Of a stretch of 64,000 nucleotides of DNA, positions 19,401 through 29,455 are shown one piece after another (the stretch's first letter is position 1; each line of letters opens with the position of its first letter). The stretch covers positions 44,628-108,627 of the forward strand of contig CAZSSB010000006.1 in NCBI GenBank assembly GCA_964609245.1, in the 5' to 3' direction. The stretch is from JAFGCY01 sp964609245 (GTDB taxonomy: Bacteria; 4484-113; JAFGCY01). Under the pieces are notes generated by a model. The model worked only from the letters and a program-made list of their open reading frames with translations. It was not told the origin of the DNA and ran no database searches. Made by a program: the position numbers and the translations under genes.

Positions 19401-20304
19401 CAGCACCATCCGCAACATGTCGCGGCGGATCATCAGCCTGGTCCAGGGCCCGATCAGCAACGGCGGCACCTTCGGCAGCCTCTCGCAGATCGGCCTCGCG
19501 ACCTCGGAAATCGGCGGGGGACCTGAGGTTGCCGCCATCAGCCTTGGGCGGCTGCTCTACCCCACCTCCGACCGCGAGACCATCACCGAGCTGGTGCAGA
19601 GCAGCAGCGAGCTGCAGGACGCGATCCGCAACAGCTCGGATGACCTGTACGAGCTGTTCGCCGGCCTGCCCGAGAGCTACTTCACCCACCAGGGCTCCCG
19701 CGATCTCTCCGGCGGCATCACGGTCAGCGACAGCCTGAGCTTCACGATCGGCAACGGCTCGGCGACCGCCTCGGTCACGTTCAACCCGGGCACCTATACG
19801 CAGACCACCGTGCTGAACGCCATCAACCAGCAGCTGTCAAGTTCCGGACTGTCAAGCTCGATCCTGGCATACTTCGATGCGAGTAGCCAGCTCAGCATGC
19901 GTGTGACAGAGCTCGACGGGCAGGCACGCCTCCAGCTTCAGGATCTCAGCACTGGCGGCGACAGCCTGCTGGGTATTCTGGGGCTGCAGCCGGGCGTCTT
20001 TCTGGGCCCCGACCCGAGTCTGACCAGTGGTGTGGCGCGGCGCACCAGAAGCTACGTGCAGAGCATCACCTCCAGCGGCGGCATTCTGATGGAGCGGCTC
20101 AAGCAGGGCGGCAGCTTCGACCGTCAGATCGGCACCTACGACGATGCGATCCAGCGTCAGGAAGACTACCTGCTTGAGTACCAGACACGACTGCGCAATC
20201 AGTTCGCGCGGCTGGAGACGCAGCTGGCAACGCTGCAGAGCCAGAGCCAGGCGATCGAGCAGGCGCTGACCCAGCTGAACGCCGCCACGGGCAACAACCA
20301 GTAA
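16447..20304 (+). CDS. fliD: Flagellar filament cap FliD (hook-associated protein 2), giant form
   Basis: 1285 residues, about two to three times the usual 450-700. The N-terminus (FLGIASGTDWNSYIDSMVQ and YNVIVNRLARA) and the coiled C-terminus (IGTYDDAIQRQEDYLLEYQT, then LETQLATLQSQ) are the conserved coiled-coil D0/D1 parts that sit on the filament. Between them is a very long Thr/Gly/Asp-rich region. It includes two clear flagellin-hook-IN type modules, starting GFFTINGVRVNVGD and GVFTINNTKITVDA, each ending DTSNFL. The cap catalyses flagellin polymerisation and may bind surfaces. ATG follows GGAGAGGG. A terminator follows. Confidence 0.92.
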   Translation: MSVQFLGIASGTDWNSYIDSMVQLRSGPMEKLIEQRERLEFNRSVTNTVNQRLLQFDTTLSNLRFESTFLSRTVESSDSGYVSAVAEAGAALGAYNVIVNRLARASRASSGLDGQVFSKVADLSQSQTIGINSLVPYGDFQSVRASASTLIADTQQAGQFGAAITAGDTITITGQLKDTTAVSGTFTFAGDETDTLERLATTIAQVFQGEIGGSVGSNGELVFIETDPSVAGDVTFNTTIPPLDLQFNDADYSGSTLTFGIGNNVAGAGATARRLVHTVAFTTSGSLELNDTTDLATLDQVTGTLDSGDIIRIAGYETNGSSIAPVDFTYTGAAGGQTIADLITSISGAFSSATASYQNGRIVLTADATGPSSLAVSLEFIDQGSATDFELDDFAVAETGRTASSQMITTGSFTVEGTGEHLLSTTDGKAGKIRGNLTLPDPSNTLGSFGVTEFDMLAIDPDGTAGPLGPVTITGLSEYSTLQDLVDVINEQVPTVTAQLDFNGTSYFFELMGNRGGQDIRVYDDASGILQILGAGNPTDIDTAVPDTYATSATTDSDDVTFVAWFRPDSGGPLQRTVWTGDEGGSIDTLIGGVAIVGLGGAFNAGTATVVTANSSELNTEQETYSYQFGSNAIVTDPPAHFPPLDPSLSLAEAGFATTPENAADNPLFHTDGFFTINGVRVNVGDVNTMTVNELLGAINTSGAGVSAYFDAANGRFYLRSNDTGPQNITLGGGGDTSNFLTIAGLTTDSGAVFSAGQQKGSIDTDLPLAQSGFNQTVTSGVFTINNTKITVDAGVDTLEDLISKINNSGAGVIASYDPVSDSIALQQDLDQNPTAYRISIGDAADTSNFLEAAQLTLDTTVPTQIGTTRQTAAFSVNGVSYTRSSNSVDDVVDKLTLSLNAVTTGPVTLTVSADTERIEGAIIDFVVDYNQTLELINGQPLSKEERKYTAELTDEDADQMTLDEIEEYLVRREELMVRDFVSRDSTIRNMSRRIISLVQGPISNGGTFGSLSQIGLATSEIGGGPEVAAISLGRLLYPTSDRETITELVQSSSELQDAIRNSSDDLYELFAGLPESYFTHQGSRDLSGGITVSDSLSFTIGNGSATASVTFNPGTYTQTTVLNAINQQLSSSGLSSSILAYFDASSQLSMRVTELDGQARLQLQDLSTGGDSLLGILGLQPGVFLGPDPSLTSGVARRTRSYVQSITSSGGILMERLKQGGSFDRQIGTYDDAIQRQEDYLLEYQTRLRNQFARLETQLATLQSQSQAIEQALTQLNAATGNNQ

Positions 20305-20319
20305 GCCGGGCTTACCCCG

Positions 20320-20380
20320 CCGGCCGGACCTGGAGAACCCGGCCGGAACTTGAGCCGGTTACGTGCCAACCGGATTCTCC
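20320..20380 (+). other. Structured 3' region of fliD mRNA
   Basis: CCGGCCGG at 20320-20327 can pair with CCGGCCGG at 20339-20346. Alternatively GGAGAA (20332-20337) can pair with TTCTCC (20375-20380) around an inner CCGGTT/AACCGG hairpin (20355-20373). The two folds share bases and exclude each other. Confidence 0.45.
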
Positions 20381-20383
20381 GCG

Positions 20384-20407
20384 GCCCGCCCTCGTGGCGG
20401 GCTTTTG
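20384..20407 (+). terminator. Rho-independent terminator after fliD
   Basis: GCCCGCC-CTCGT-GGCGGGC stem-loop followed by TTTTG. Confidence 0.85.
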
Positions 20408-20417
20408 CCTGAGCACC

Positions 20418-21347
20418 CTAATCGACCTGCGCGACTTCCCAGTGCCAGTTGCGCTCCAGCGTAATCAGCCGCTCGTCGAGGCTCTTGGAGACCAGGTCGC
20501 CACTACCGCTGGCGAGCACCGTACCGTTCAGCTGCTCGGCCACGGCGGCGTCCGCGACGAACGCCACGGTGAAGACCAACTCGAACGGCTGCGACTCGAC
20601 GATGCTCTGGATGAAGCGCTCCGGCATCCGGCCGACGAGGCTGAACTCCCACCAGCCGTTCGGCTCATCCAGCTGCGCCTGATCCCAGTAGCAGTCGCTA
20701 TAGGGCATATCGTCCCAGCGCTCCACAACCAGCTCATCCTTGGACATCAGACCCCAGACCACCAGCATCGGCAGACGCGGTGTCGTGTTGCCCCTAACCT
20801 TGACCAGTCCCTGCGCCAGGAACTGCTGGCCGGGAGCCAGCGCAGTCAGGACATCGTGGGTTGCGGGATCCACCAGCCGCAGGTCCTGAATCACCACCTC
20901 GGGCATCGCCGGCCCGTTGATCACCGCCTCAACCTGATCGGCCTCGCGGTTGGCGCCGACCAGCTTGGCCTCCACGTCGAAGGTGAAGCGGTCTGCGCCG
21001 TACAGCTCGCCGATGTTCGCGACGTAGGGCAGCAAGTACTCGTGCTCGCCGGCGTTCAGCGTCAGCTCGCGGCTGTGCTTGTGCACGATGTCCCCGTTCC
21101 GGTCACTCAGCACCAGGAACAGCTCGACCGTCTTGCGCCGCTCGTAGCCCTCGGTTACGAACCGCACCAGGGCGCTGAGCCGCACCTGCTGCGGCCAGTT
21201 GAACTCCGTCCGCGGATGCTGCTTGCCCTCGGTCGGATCGAAGGTAAACGTCTCCAGGATGCGGATCGCGGGCTCCTGGGCCAGCGCCGCGGATACGGAC
21301 GCCAGCAGCAGCACCGTGGCGACAATCAGAATCATCCATCTGGACAT
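20418..21347 (-). CDS. Secreted protein of unknown function
   Basis: 309 residues from ATG 21347, which follows GGGGAGG at 5 nt. Signal peptide MSRWMILIVATVLLLASVSAALAQ. The mature part reads as beta-rich, with repeated strand patterns such as TVELFLVLSDRNGDIV, RFTFDVEAKLVG and PFELVFTVAFVAD, and no Cys cluster or catalytic motif. It is Trp-rich around residue 225 (NGWWEFSLVG). Probably periplasmic or surface; I do not recognise the family. Convergent with fliD. Confidence 0.7.
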   Translation of the reverse strand: MSRWMILIVATVLLLASVSAALAQEPAIRILETFTFDPTEGKQHPRTEFNWPQQVRLSALVRFVTEGYERRKTVELFLVLSDRNGDIVHKHSRELTLNAGEHEYLLPYVANIGELYGADRFTFDVEAKLVGANREADQVEAVINGPAMPEVVIQDLRLVDPATHDVLTALAPGQQFLAQGLVKVRGNTTPRLPMLVVWGLMSKDELVVERWDDMPYSDCYWDQAQLDEPNGWWEFSLVGRMPERFIQSIVESQPFELVFTVAFVADAAVAEQLNGTVLASGSGDLVSKSLDERLITLERNWHWEVAQVD

Positions 21348-21413
21348 GACAACCTCCCCGGCCATGACTGCCCAGTAGTTGTACCATGCTGCTCCCGTGC
21401 CGCGGCTGCCGCC

Positions 21414-22649
<1,236 letters not shown>

Positions 22650-22662
22650 CTCTTCCCCCTAG

Positions 22663-23661
22663 CTAATGTCTCTGCAGGACGGTGATCGCCGCCACGCTCA
22701 CGATGTCGTCGACGCTGCAGCCCCGGCTGAGGTCGTTGACCGGCAGCGCCAGGCCCTGGCTGACCGGCCCGATCGCCTCGGCGTGGGCCAGCCGCTGGGT
22801 CAGCTTGTAGCCGATGTTGGCCGCATCGAGATCCGGGAACACCAGCACGTTGGCATGGCCGGCCACCGGATCGCCCGGCGCCTTCTTCTGGCCGATTGAC
22901 TCGATCAGGGCGGCGTCGGCCTGCAGTTCGCCCGAGGCCATCAGCTCCGGCGCCCGCTCGTGCAGCAGCCGCGTCGCCTCCACCACCTTGTCCACGTCCG
23001 GATTGTGCCCGCCGCTGCCGTTGGTGGAGAAGCTGAGCATCGCCACCCTGGGGTCGACGTCGCACAGCGCCCGCGCGGTGGCGGCGCTGCTGACCGCGAT
23101 GTCGGCCAACTGCTCCGCGGTCGGCTGCGGGTTGATCGCGCAGTCGGCGAAAACCATCGTGCCGTGCTCGCCGTACTCGCAGTGGGGCACGATCATGATG
23201 AAACTGGAGCTGACGATGCTGACTCCCGGGGCCGTCCCGATGCACTGGAAGGCGGCGCGCAGCACGTTGGCTGTCGAGTTCAGCGCCCCGGCCACCATCC
23301 CGTCGGCCAGTCCCTCACGGACCATCAGCGCCCCGAAGTACAAGGGGTCCTTGACGGTCTCCCGCGCCTCATCCAGCGTCACGCCCTTCTTGGCCCTCAA
23401 TTCGGCGAATCTGGCGGCCAGGCGTTCGTGGTGCTCGCTGGTCGCGGGATCGATCACTGCGATTCCCGCCAGGGCGACGTCCTCGCTGGCGGCCAGCTGC
23501 TGTACAGCCTCCTCCTTCCCCAGCAGGGTCACGCGGCTGATGCCGTCGTCAACCAGCCGGCGCGCCGCGTGATACATCCGCGGCTCGTCGCCCTCGGGCA
23601 GCACGATGTGGCCGCCCAAAGCGGCCGCGCGACGGCGCAAGTTATCGACAAAGTCGCTCAT
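22663..23661 (-). CDS. pta: Phosphate acetyltransferase
   Basis: 332 residues, the short form without the N-terminal DRTGG regulatory domain. Visible signatures include LPEGDEPRM, ADGMVAGALNSTANVLRAAFQ, VFADCAINPQPTAEQLADIA and FPDLDAANIGYKL. It converts acetyl-CoA and phosphate to acetyl-phosphate, upstream of AckA. GAGGT precedes the ATG and a TACAAT box (23726-23731) gives a leader of about 57 nt. Confidence 0.95.
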   Translation of the reverse strand: MSDFVDNLRRRAAALGGHIVLPEGDEPRMYHAARRLVDDGISRVTLLGKEEAVQQLAASEDVALAGIAVIDPATSEHHERLAARFAELRAKKGVTLDEARETVKDPLYFGALMVREGLADGMVAGALNSTANVLRAAFQCIGTAPGVSIVSSSFIMIVPHCEYGEHGTMVFADCAINPQPTAEQLADIAVSSAATARALCDVDPRVAMLSFSTNGSGGHNPDVDKVVEATRLLHERAPELMASGELQADAALIESIGQKKAPGDPVAGHANVLVFPDLDAANIGYKLTQRLAHAEAIGPVSQGLALPVNDLSRGCSVDDIVSVAAITVLQRH

Positions 23662-23725
23662 GCGAAACTTACCTCACATCAGAAGAGTGTGTGATTTGGC
23701 GCCCGCCGATTCGGGGCGCGCCTGT

Positions 23726-23731
23726 ATTGTA
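23726..23731 (-). promoter_or_regulatory. -10 box, pta-ackA operon
   Basis: TACAAT on the minus strand about 65 nt before the pta ATG; a leadered transcript, unlike most genes here. Confidence 0.5.
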
Positions 23732-23940
23732 GTACCTGACGGCGCGTTTGACTCGCCTATGCGCTAGCTTAGCCGAAATCCGCCACAGCCGCCCGGACGG
23801 GGCCGATGTGGGTATACCAGAGAGCCGGCACGCACGAGGTACACTAGGGACACGGGACAACGCTTGCCTTTACTACCCATTCGAAGTGCTGACGAAGGTA
23901 CATGCCGGCCAGCGACCCCAGACAGTGACGGACAGCAGCC

Positions 23941-25827
23941 ATGTGGTGGCATCTGGACGAAACCGATACGGACGTGCGCCAGCAGAGCGTGCGCGAGCTG
24001 CTGCCCAAAATCATCCCGCTGTTCTATCCCCACCGGCGCTTCCTGCTCGCCGGCTACGGCCTACTGCTGATCATCACCGCCTGCTTCCTGGCCGGCCCCA
24101 AGCTGATCCAGTACATCATCGACCATTTCCTGAACAGCGATCTGGCTTCAGTCGCGGCAGTCCCTGAGCCCGAGCGCATCCAGGGCCTGCTGATCGCCGC
24201 GGGGATCTACGTGCTGGTTGCGATCACCTTCGCCAGCGTCGGTTACCTCCAGGGCATCACCCTCTTCCGCCTGGGCATCAACATCGTCACCGACCTCAAG
24301 TCGAAGCTCTTCACCCACGTGCTGCACCTGGGGCTGGACTTCCACGAGGAGCAGTCACCGGGCAAGCTGATCAGCCGTGTCGAGAGCGACACCGAGACGC
24401 TCAAGGAGTTGTTCAGCGACGTGACGGTCAACCTGCTGCGCAACATCCTGTTCTTCGTCGGCATCCTGGTCATGATGCTCATCGAGGACTTCAGCATCGG
24501 CGTCTGGATTCTGCTGTTGGTGCCGCTGCTGTTTGCCGCAACGTTCTGGTTCATCAACTACATGCGCAAGTACTGGCGCGAATGGCGCGTGCAGTGGGCG
24601 ATACTCATGGGTTACGTCACCGAATACGTGCAGGGCATCGACGTCATCCAGCAGTTCAACTACCAGCAGCGTTCCCGCGCGCGGATGCGCGAAACCAGCA
24701 TGGGCAAGTACCGCGTCGAGGTGCCGGCTTCGTTCCTCGATTACGGCTTCTGGGGCGCGTTTCTGTTCGGCGAGATCATAGCGATGATCATCGTGCTGGC
24801 GGTGGGCATCCAGGGCGTGATGGCCCAGACGGTCACCATCGGCACGGTAGTGATGTTCTTCCTCTACATCCAGCAGATGTTCCAGCCGATCATGCAGCTC
24901 AGCGAGCAACTCAACTTCGTCCAGCGCTCGCTGATCAGCGTCGAGCGCGTGTTCGGCATCCTCGAAACCAAACCCGCGGTAGCCGACGGTCCCAGGCCCG
25001 CCGCCGAGCTGGCGTTCAACGGCGAGATCACCTTCGAGAACGTCTGGTTCGCCTACAAGCGCAAGGCGGGAGACGGTGACTACGCACAGTCCGACGCCGA
25101 TCCGTACGGGCAGCCGGAGGGCGACTGGGAGTGGGTGCTGCGCGACGTCAACTTCACCATTCCCAAGGGGCACAACATCGCGCTGGTCGGCGCCTCGGGC
25201 GGCGGCAAGAGCACCATCGTCAGCCTGCTGCTGCGTTTCTACGATCCCCAGCGCGGGCGGATTCTGGTGGACGGCCGCGATATCCGGGACTTCCCGCTCA
25301 AGGCCTGGCGCATCCACATCGGCCTGGTGCTGCAGGACGTGTTCCTGTTTCCCGGCAGCGTCGGGGAAAACCTCCGCGTGTTCAACGCCTCGATCGCCGA
25401 CGAGCAGGTCAGACAGGCGGCCGCGGTTACCCGCGCGGATCGGATCATCGAGCACCTGCCGGACGCCTACGACGGCGAACTCGCCGAGCGCGGCGCCAAC
25501 CTCAGCGTCGGCGAGCGCCAGCTGCTGAGCTTCGCCCGCGCGCTGGCGCAGAACCCGCCGCTGCTGGTGCTCGATGAAGCCACCTCCAGCGTCGATCCCC
25601 ACACCGAGCGGCTGGTGCAGGAGGCGCTGGAGAAGCTGCTGGAAGGGCGCACCGGAGTGATCGTCGCCCACCGGCTGAGCACCATCCTCGGCGCCGACCG
25701 CATCATGCTGATCCACCAGGGCGAAGTCGCCGAGCGCGGCAACCACCAGGAGCTGATGCAGCTCGACGGCCTGTACGCCAAGCTGTTCAAGCTGCAGTTC
25801 GCCGGGCACAGCGGGGGTGCACCGTGA
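23941..25827 (+). CDS. ABC exporter half-transporter, catalytic-type subunit
   Basis: 628 residues. Six transmembrane helices of the type I exporter fold (about residues 35-330), then an ATPase domain with Walker A VGASGGGKST (about 415), an acidic insert before it, signature LSVGERQ, Walker B LLVLDEATSSVD with the catalytic Glu, and H-loop VAHRLST. Its stop overlaps the start of the second half-transporter (GTGA), so the pair should form a heterodimer of the TM287/288 or BmrCD kind, exporting a drug, lipid or peptide. A TACACT box near 23839 may be the promoter. Confidence 0.92.
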   Translation: MWWHLDETDTDVRQQSVRELLPKIIPLFYPHRRFLLAGYGLLLIITACFLAGPKLIQYIIDHFLNSDLASVAAVPEPERIQGLLIAAGIYVLVAITFASVGYLQGITLFRLGINIVTDLKSKLFTHVLHLGLDFHEEQSPGKLISRVESDTETLKELFSDVTVNLLRNILFFVGILVMMLIEDFSIGVWILLLVPLLFAATFWFINYMRKYWREWRVQWAILMGYVTEYVQGIDVIQQFNYQQRSRARMRETSMGKYRVEVPASFLDYGFWGAFLFGEIIAMIIVLAVGIQGVMAQTVTIGTVVMFFLYIQQMFQPIMQLSEQLNFVQRSLISVERVFGILETKPAVADGPRPAAELAFNGEITFENVWFAYKRKAGDGDYAQSDADPYGQPEGDWEWVLRDVNFTIPKGHNIALVGASGGGKSTIVSLLLRFYDPQRGRILVDGRDIRDFPLKAWRIHIGLVLQDVFLFPGSVGENLRVFNASIADEQVRQAAAVTRADRIIEHLPDAYDGELAERGANLSVGERQLLSFARALAQNPPLLVLDEATSSVDPHTERLVQEALEKLLEGRTGVIVAHRLSTILGADRIMLIHQGEVAERGNHQELMQLDGLYAKLFKLQFAGHSGGAP

Positions 25828-27596
25828 AGCACATCCGCTGGATTCGAGAAGTCTGGAAACCCCACACCGGCTGGCTGTGGCTGCTGCTGTTCATGACGCT
25901 GCTCTCCAGCGCGGTCACCCTCGCTTTCCCGCGCGTGATCGGCTTCGTCGTGGATGCGGTCAACGCCCTGACTCCGGAGACCGATCCCGCAAGCGCCCGG
26001 CGCATGGCCGTCACCTACATGCTGATCCTGGCCGGAGTTGGTCTGGCACGCACCCTGGCCCACTTCTACCCGGCCACGCGCGCGCTGGTCAACTGCAAGA
26101 TCGAGGTCGACGTCCGCCAGAAGTACTTCAGCCAGATCGTCGACAAGGGCTACCGCTTCTTCAACAAGTTCCGCACCGGCGACCTGGTAACGCGGCTGAC
26201 CGATGACATCGGCGGCTTCCCCAAGATCGCCTGGTTCTGCTGCAGCGGCATCTTCCGCGCCGTCGAGTCCGCCAGCAAGTTCCTGTTCTGCGTGATCTAC
26301 ATGCTGACGATGAACTGGCTGCTGACGCTGCTGATCATCACGCCGCTACCGGTGATGCTGTTTATCTTCTACCGCGTGCGCACGGCGCTGACCCGGCGCA
26401 GCCTGGAACGCCAGAAGATCATCTCCACCACCAACGACGCGCTGGAATCGTCCTTCAGCGGCATCCGCATCCTCAAGGCGTTCCGCGGCGAGCAGGAGCA
26501 GTCGCAGCGCTTCGATGACATCCTGCGCGAGCGCATCGAAGTTGAGTTCAAGCTGATGAAGCTCTGGATGATGATGCACAACACCTTCATGGGCGTGCAG
26601 TTCCTCGGGCAGATCATCGTCGTCGTCGCGGGCGGCCTGATGGTGATCAACGGCACGTTGAGAATCGGCGATCTGACTGCGTTCTTCATGTACGTCGGCC
26701 TGCTGCTGCCGCCGATGATGGACATCCCCAACCTGTTCGTCACCAGCCGCACCGCCTTCGCTTGCATCGACCGCGAGATCGAGATCGAAGACACGCCCGG
26801 CGGCACCGAGACCTGGGCCAAGGGTACGCTGCAGTTGCCGCGCTTCGAGTCGGTCGTGCTGGCGGGCGTCGGCTTCAGCTACAACGAGGGCGCACCCACG
26901 CTGGAGGGTATCGACTTCACGCTCGAGCGCGGCCAGCGCGTGGCGGTCGTCGGGGCCGTCGGCAGCGGCAAGACGACTCTGCTCAAGGTGCTGGCCGGCC
27001 AGCTGCCGCCGCATCAGGGAGCGATCCTGCTTAACGGCGAGCGGTTGGAGAAATACGACCTGGCGAGCTACCGCCGGGTCAGCGGCTATATCCCGCAGGA
27101 AGCGACGCTGTTCTCCGAAAGCGTCTCAGAGAACGTCAGCTTCGGCCGCGACCTCGACGCAGAGGCAATTGAGCAGGCGCTCCAGCTGGCTCAGGTGCAC
27201 GCCGAGATGAAAGCGCTGCCCGAGGGCCTCGAGCAGGTGCTCGGCCAGAAGGGCCTGAGCATCTCCGGCGGCCAGAAGCAGCGGCTGGCGATCGCGCGGG
27301 CGCTGGCCGGCGGACCGCAGCTGCTGCTGATGGACGACTGCACCAGCGCGCTGGACGCCGAGAACGAGCGCGCCTTCTGGGCCGAGTTCACGGCGCGCTA
27401 TCCGCAGGCGGCCTGCCTGATCGTCACCCACCGGCTGTCCACCGCGCGCCAGGCGGACGTGATCTACGTGCTGGCGGCGGGCAAGGTGGTGGGCCAGGGC
27501 AGCCACGAGCAGCTGCTGGAGAGCTGCGAGGAGTACCGCCAGCTGCTGACCAGGGAGGAGCTGCGCAGCGCGCTGGGAATGAAGCGCACGGCGTAG
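25824..27596 (+). CDS. ABC exporter half-transporter, degenerate-site subunit
   Basis: 590 residues from GTG 25824. Type I exporter membrane domain followed by Walker A VGAVGSGKTT (about 376), signature SISGGQKQR and H-loop VTHRLST. Its Walker B reads LLLMDDCTSALD: the residue after the Walker B Asp is Asp, not the catalytic Glu. One of the two ATP sites in the heterodimer would therefore be degenerate, as known for asymmetric exporters such as TM287/288. Translationally coupled to the upstream subunit. Confidence 0.92.
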   Translation: MKHIRWIREVWKPHTGWLWLLLFMTLLSSAVTLAFPRVIGFVVDAVNALTPETDPASARRMAVTYMLILAGVGLARTLAHFYPATRALVNCKIEVDVRQKYFSQIVDKGYRFFNKFRTGDLVTRLTDDIGGFPKIAWFCCSGIFRAVESASKFLFCVIYMLTMNWLLTLLIITPLPVMLFIFYRVRTALTRRSLERQKIISTTNDALESSFSGIRILKAFRGEQEQSQRFDDILRERIEVEFKLMKLWMMMHNTFMGVQFLGQIIVVVAGGLMVINGTLRIGDLTAFFMYVGLLLPPMMDIPNLFVTSRTAFACIDREIEIEDTPGGTETWAKGTLQLPRFESVVLAGVGFSYNEGAPTLEGIDFTLERGQRVAVVGAVGSGKTTLLKVLAGQLPPHQGAILLNGERLEKYDLASYRRVSGYIPQEATLFSESVSENVSFGRDLDAEAIEQALQLAQVHAEMKALPEGLEQVLGQKGLSISGGQKQRLAIARALAGGPQLLLMDDCTSALDAENERAFWAEFTARYPQAACLIVTHRLSTARQADVIYVLAAGKVVGQGSHEQLLESCEEYRQLLTREELRSALGMKRTA

Positions 27597-27616
27597 TTGG
27601 CTCGCGCCCCGCGGCG

Positions 27617-29455
27617 CTATTCGGTGATCTGCCGGACGATCGTCTGCGCCCAGTAGCGCGGGTCGGGGCCGCCGGGGCCCTCGTCGAGCAGGTAGATGCC
27701 GAGCACCAGCTCGTCGCCCGGCGCAAGGTCGGTCGGGTCGAGCGGATTGAGATTCTCCATCGGTTCGCCCACCAGCAGCTCGCCGAACATCGTCAGTTCG
27801 GAGAACAGCACGTCGACCGCGCCGTGATAGACGTCGCCGCCCGCCGTGACCTCCACCGCGTCGGGCACGGACAGCACGCCGCTGGCTTCGTCGAAGGAGC
27901 CGACGGTGGCGGTGAACTTCACCCCGATCGCCCAGATCGCGCTGTAGCGGTCGATGTCCAGCACCTGATCCAGCCGCGCGACGCTGATGCCATCGTGATC
28001 CGGGTCGCTGAGATGGGCCTCGAACTCGTGGTCGGCGGCCGGGCCGTTAAGGCGGCTGACCACGTCTCCGACGTAGCTGACGCGTGTCTGGCTCTCCGTT
28101 GCTTCATCCTTGAGCGTCTCGGTGACATCCACGTTGACGAAGTAGCCGCCCAGCGGATTCTCAGTCAGGGTGATGGCGACGTCTAGGTGCAGCGGCACCA
28201 GGTCCTTGGGCAGCCTGAACGGCACGGCGGTGAAGACGATGTCCTCGTTGCCGACGGCCGCGGCGGACTTGGCATTGCCGGTGGCCAGATCGACGGCGGG
28301 CGCGTAGAGCACCTCCAGCAGCAGCGCCTGGTCGCGCGGCAGCTCAACAAAGCTGGCCTGCCCCGGCGCGGCGTAGAGGGCCTCGCCGATAAGGTCAAGG
28401 CCGAGACGTTCGTCGATTTCGAGATTGTTGACGATATCAATTGGCTCAATGATGCGGAGAATCTCTGTGCTTCCCAATGACTGCGCCGGACCGCTGTCAT
28501 TCAGACCGAGCAAGCTCAAACCACTGATGGACACGGCCGCTGTCACGTCTATCAGGCTGCCCGGGTTAACGTTGGCGTTGGGATCATCGGGAGGATTGCC
28601 GTCCAGGTCGATGGGCAAGACCTCCCACTCGTCGGCCGGGGTGCCCTCCAGGACGATGCTGTAGCGGGGGGGGAGACCCGCGCGAATCGTGACGTACTGA
28701 CTGTCCGTACGATTCACCGTCGGCGGCCAGCCGGTGTCCGGATGCGGCATCGCGGCACCGTTACGCCGTACCGAGTAGCCGCTGACGGAGTACCCGTAGT
28801 TCTGTCCGATCTTGGTAATGTCACCGAGATCGACCATGCCGTCTCTGCCACCGTCTACCCAGTAGGCGGTTTCCAGCGGCGAGAAACCGATAGCAGCATT
28901 AGCCGCAACATTGAAGTACTGGCCGACCGGCGTGATGTCGCTGACATTGATGAGCCCGTCGAAGTTGTAGTCACCGGTGTTGGACTCCGTCCATTCGAGG
29001 CGGACGTGTGACTCGTCTTCCTGCGTGACGGTCAGATCCAGGACCGGGCTCTTCACCACCACCGGAGCTTCACTGCTCAGTTTGCTTCCGGCGCCCAGTT
29101 CCAGCTCAACCGAAACCGGTTCACCTGAGTATGTGCCCAGCGGAACGACGCCGATTTCCGCGCCTTCGCCGGTCGGAACGAGGAGTCTCAAGGCGTGCTC
29201 GTCGCCATTCCACCGCTCCGCGCGAATCGCCATGTCCGGCGCCAGCAGCAACGAGACAAACTGCCCGTCGGCCGGGACCTCAGTGAAGGAGAGCTCGACG
29301 CGATCTGCAGCCGAGGACAGCCTGACACCTGCGATTGACGAGCCAACGAGCGGAGCGATGCTGACTGCGTGCTCCGGCTGGCTGAGGCCCCCGCCTGCGC
29401 AACCGCTGCACACTGCCAGTGCGACAGCCGCCAGTATGTACCCCCAGTGTCTCAT
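27617..29455 (-). CDS. Lipoprotein with dockerin-type repeats ('IGQN' family)
   Basis: 612 residues. Lipobox AVCSGC near residue 19. After a beta-rich region comes a fibronectin-like strand (VRLEWTESNTGDYNFDGLI) running into two calcium-loop/helix units: DYNFDGLINVSDITPVGQYF and GGRDGMVDLGDITKIGQNYG. The remaining ~370 residues are predicted beta-rich repeats. The same arrangement appears at 48622-50082. Dockerin-type EF hands normally dock extracellular proteins onto cohesin modules; no cohesin is visible here. The start overlaps the stop of the MocR-type gene (ATGA), so the two are co-translated. Confidence 0.8.
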   Translation of the reverse strand: MRHWGYILAAVALAVCSGCAGGGLSQPEHAVSIAPLVGSSIAGVRLSSAADRVELSFTEVPADGQFVSLLLAPDMAIRAERWNGDEHALRLLVPTGEGAEIGVVPLGTYSGEPVSVELELGAGSKLSSEAPVVVKSPVLDLTVTQEDESHVRLEWTESNTGDYNFDGLINVSDITPVGQYFNVAANAAIGFSPLETAYWVDGGRDGMVDLGDITKIGQNYGYSVSGYSVRRNGAAMPHPDTGWPPTVNRTDSQYVTIRAGLPPRYSIVLEGTPADEWEVLPIDLDGNPPDDPNANVNPGSLIDVTAAVSISGLSLLGLNDSGPAQSLGSTEILRIIEPIDIVNNLEIDERLGLDLIGEALYAAPGQASFVELPRDQALLLEVLYAPAVDLATGNAKSAAAVGNEDIVFTAVPFRLPKDLVPLHLDVAITLTENPLGGYFVNVDVTETLKDEATESQTRVSYVGDVVSRLNGPAADHEFEAHLSDPDHDGISVARLDQVLDIDRYSAIWAIGVKFTATVGSFDEASGVLSVPDAVEVTAGGDVYHGAVDVLFSELTMFGELLVGEPMENLNPLDPTDLAPGDELVLGIYLLDEGPGGPDPRYWAQTIVRQITE

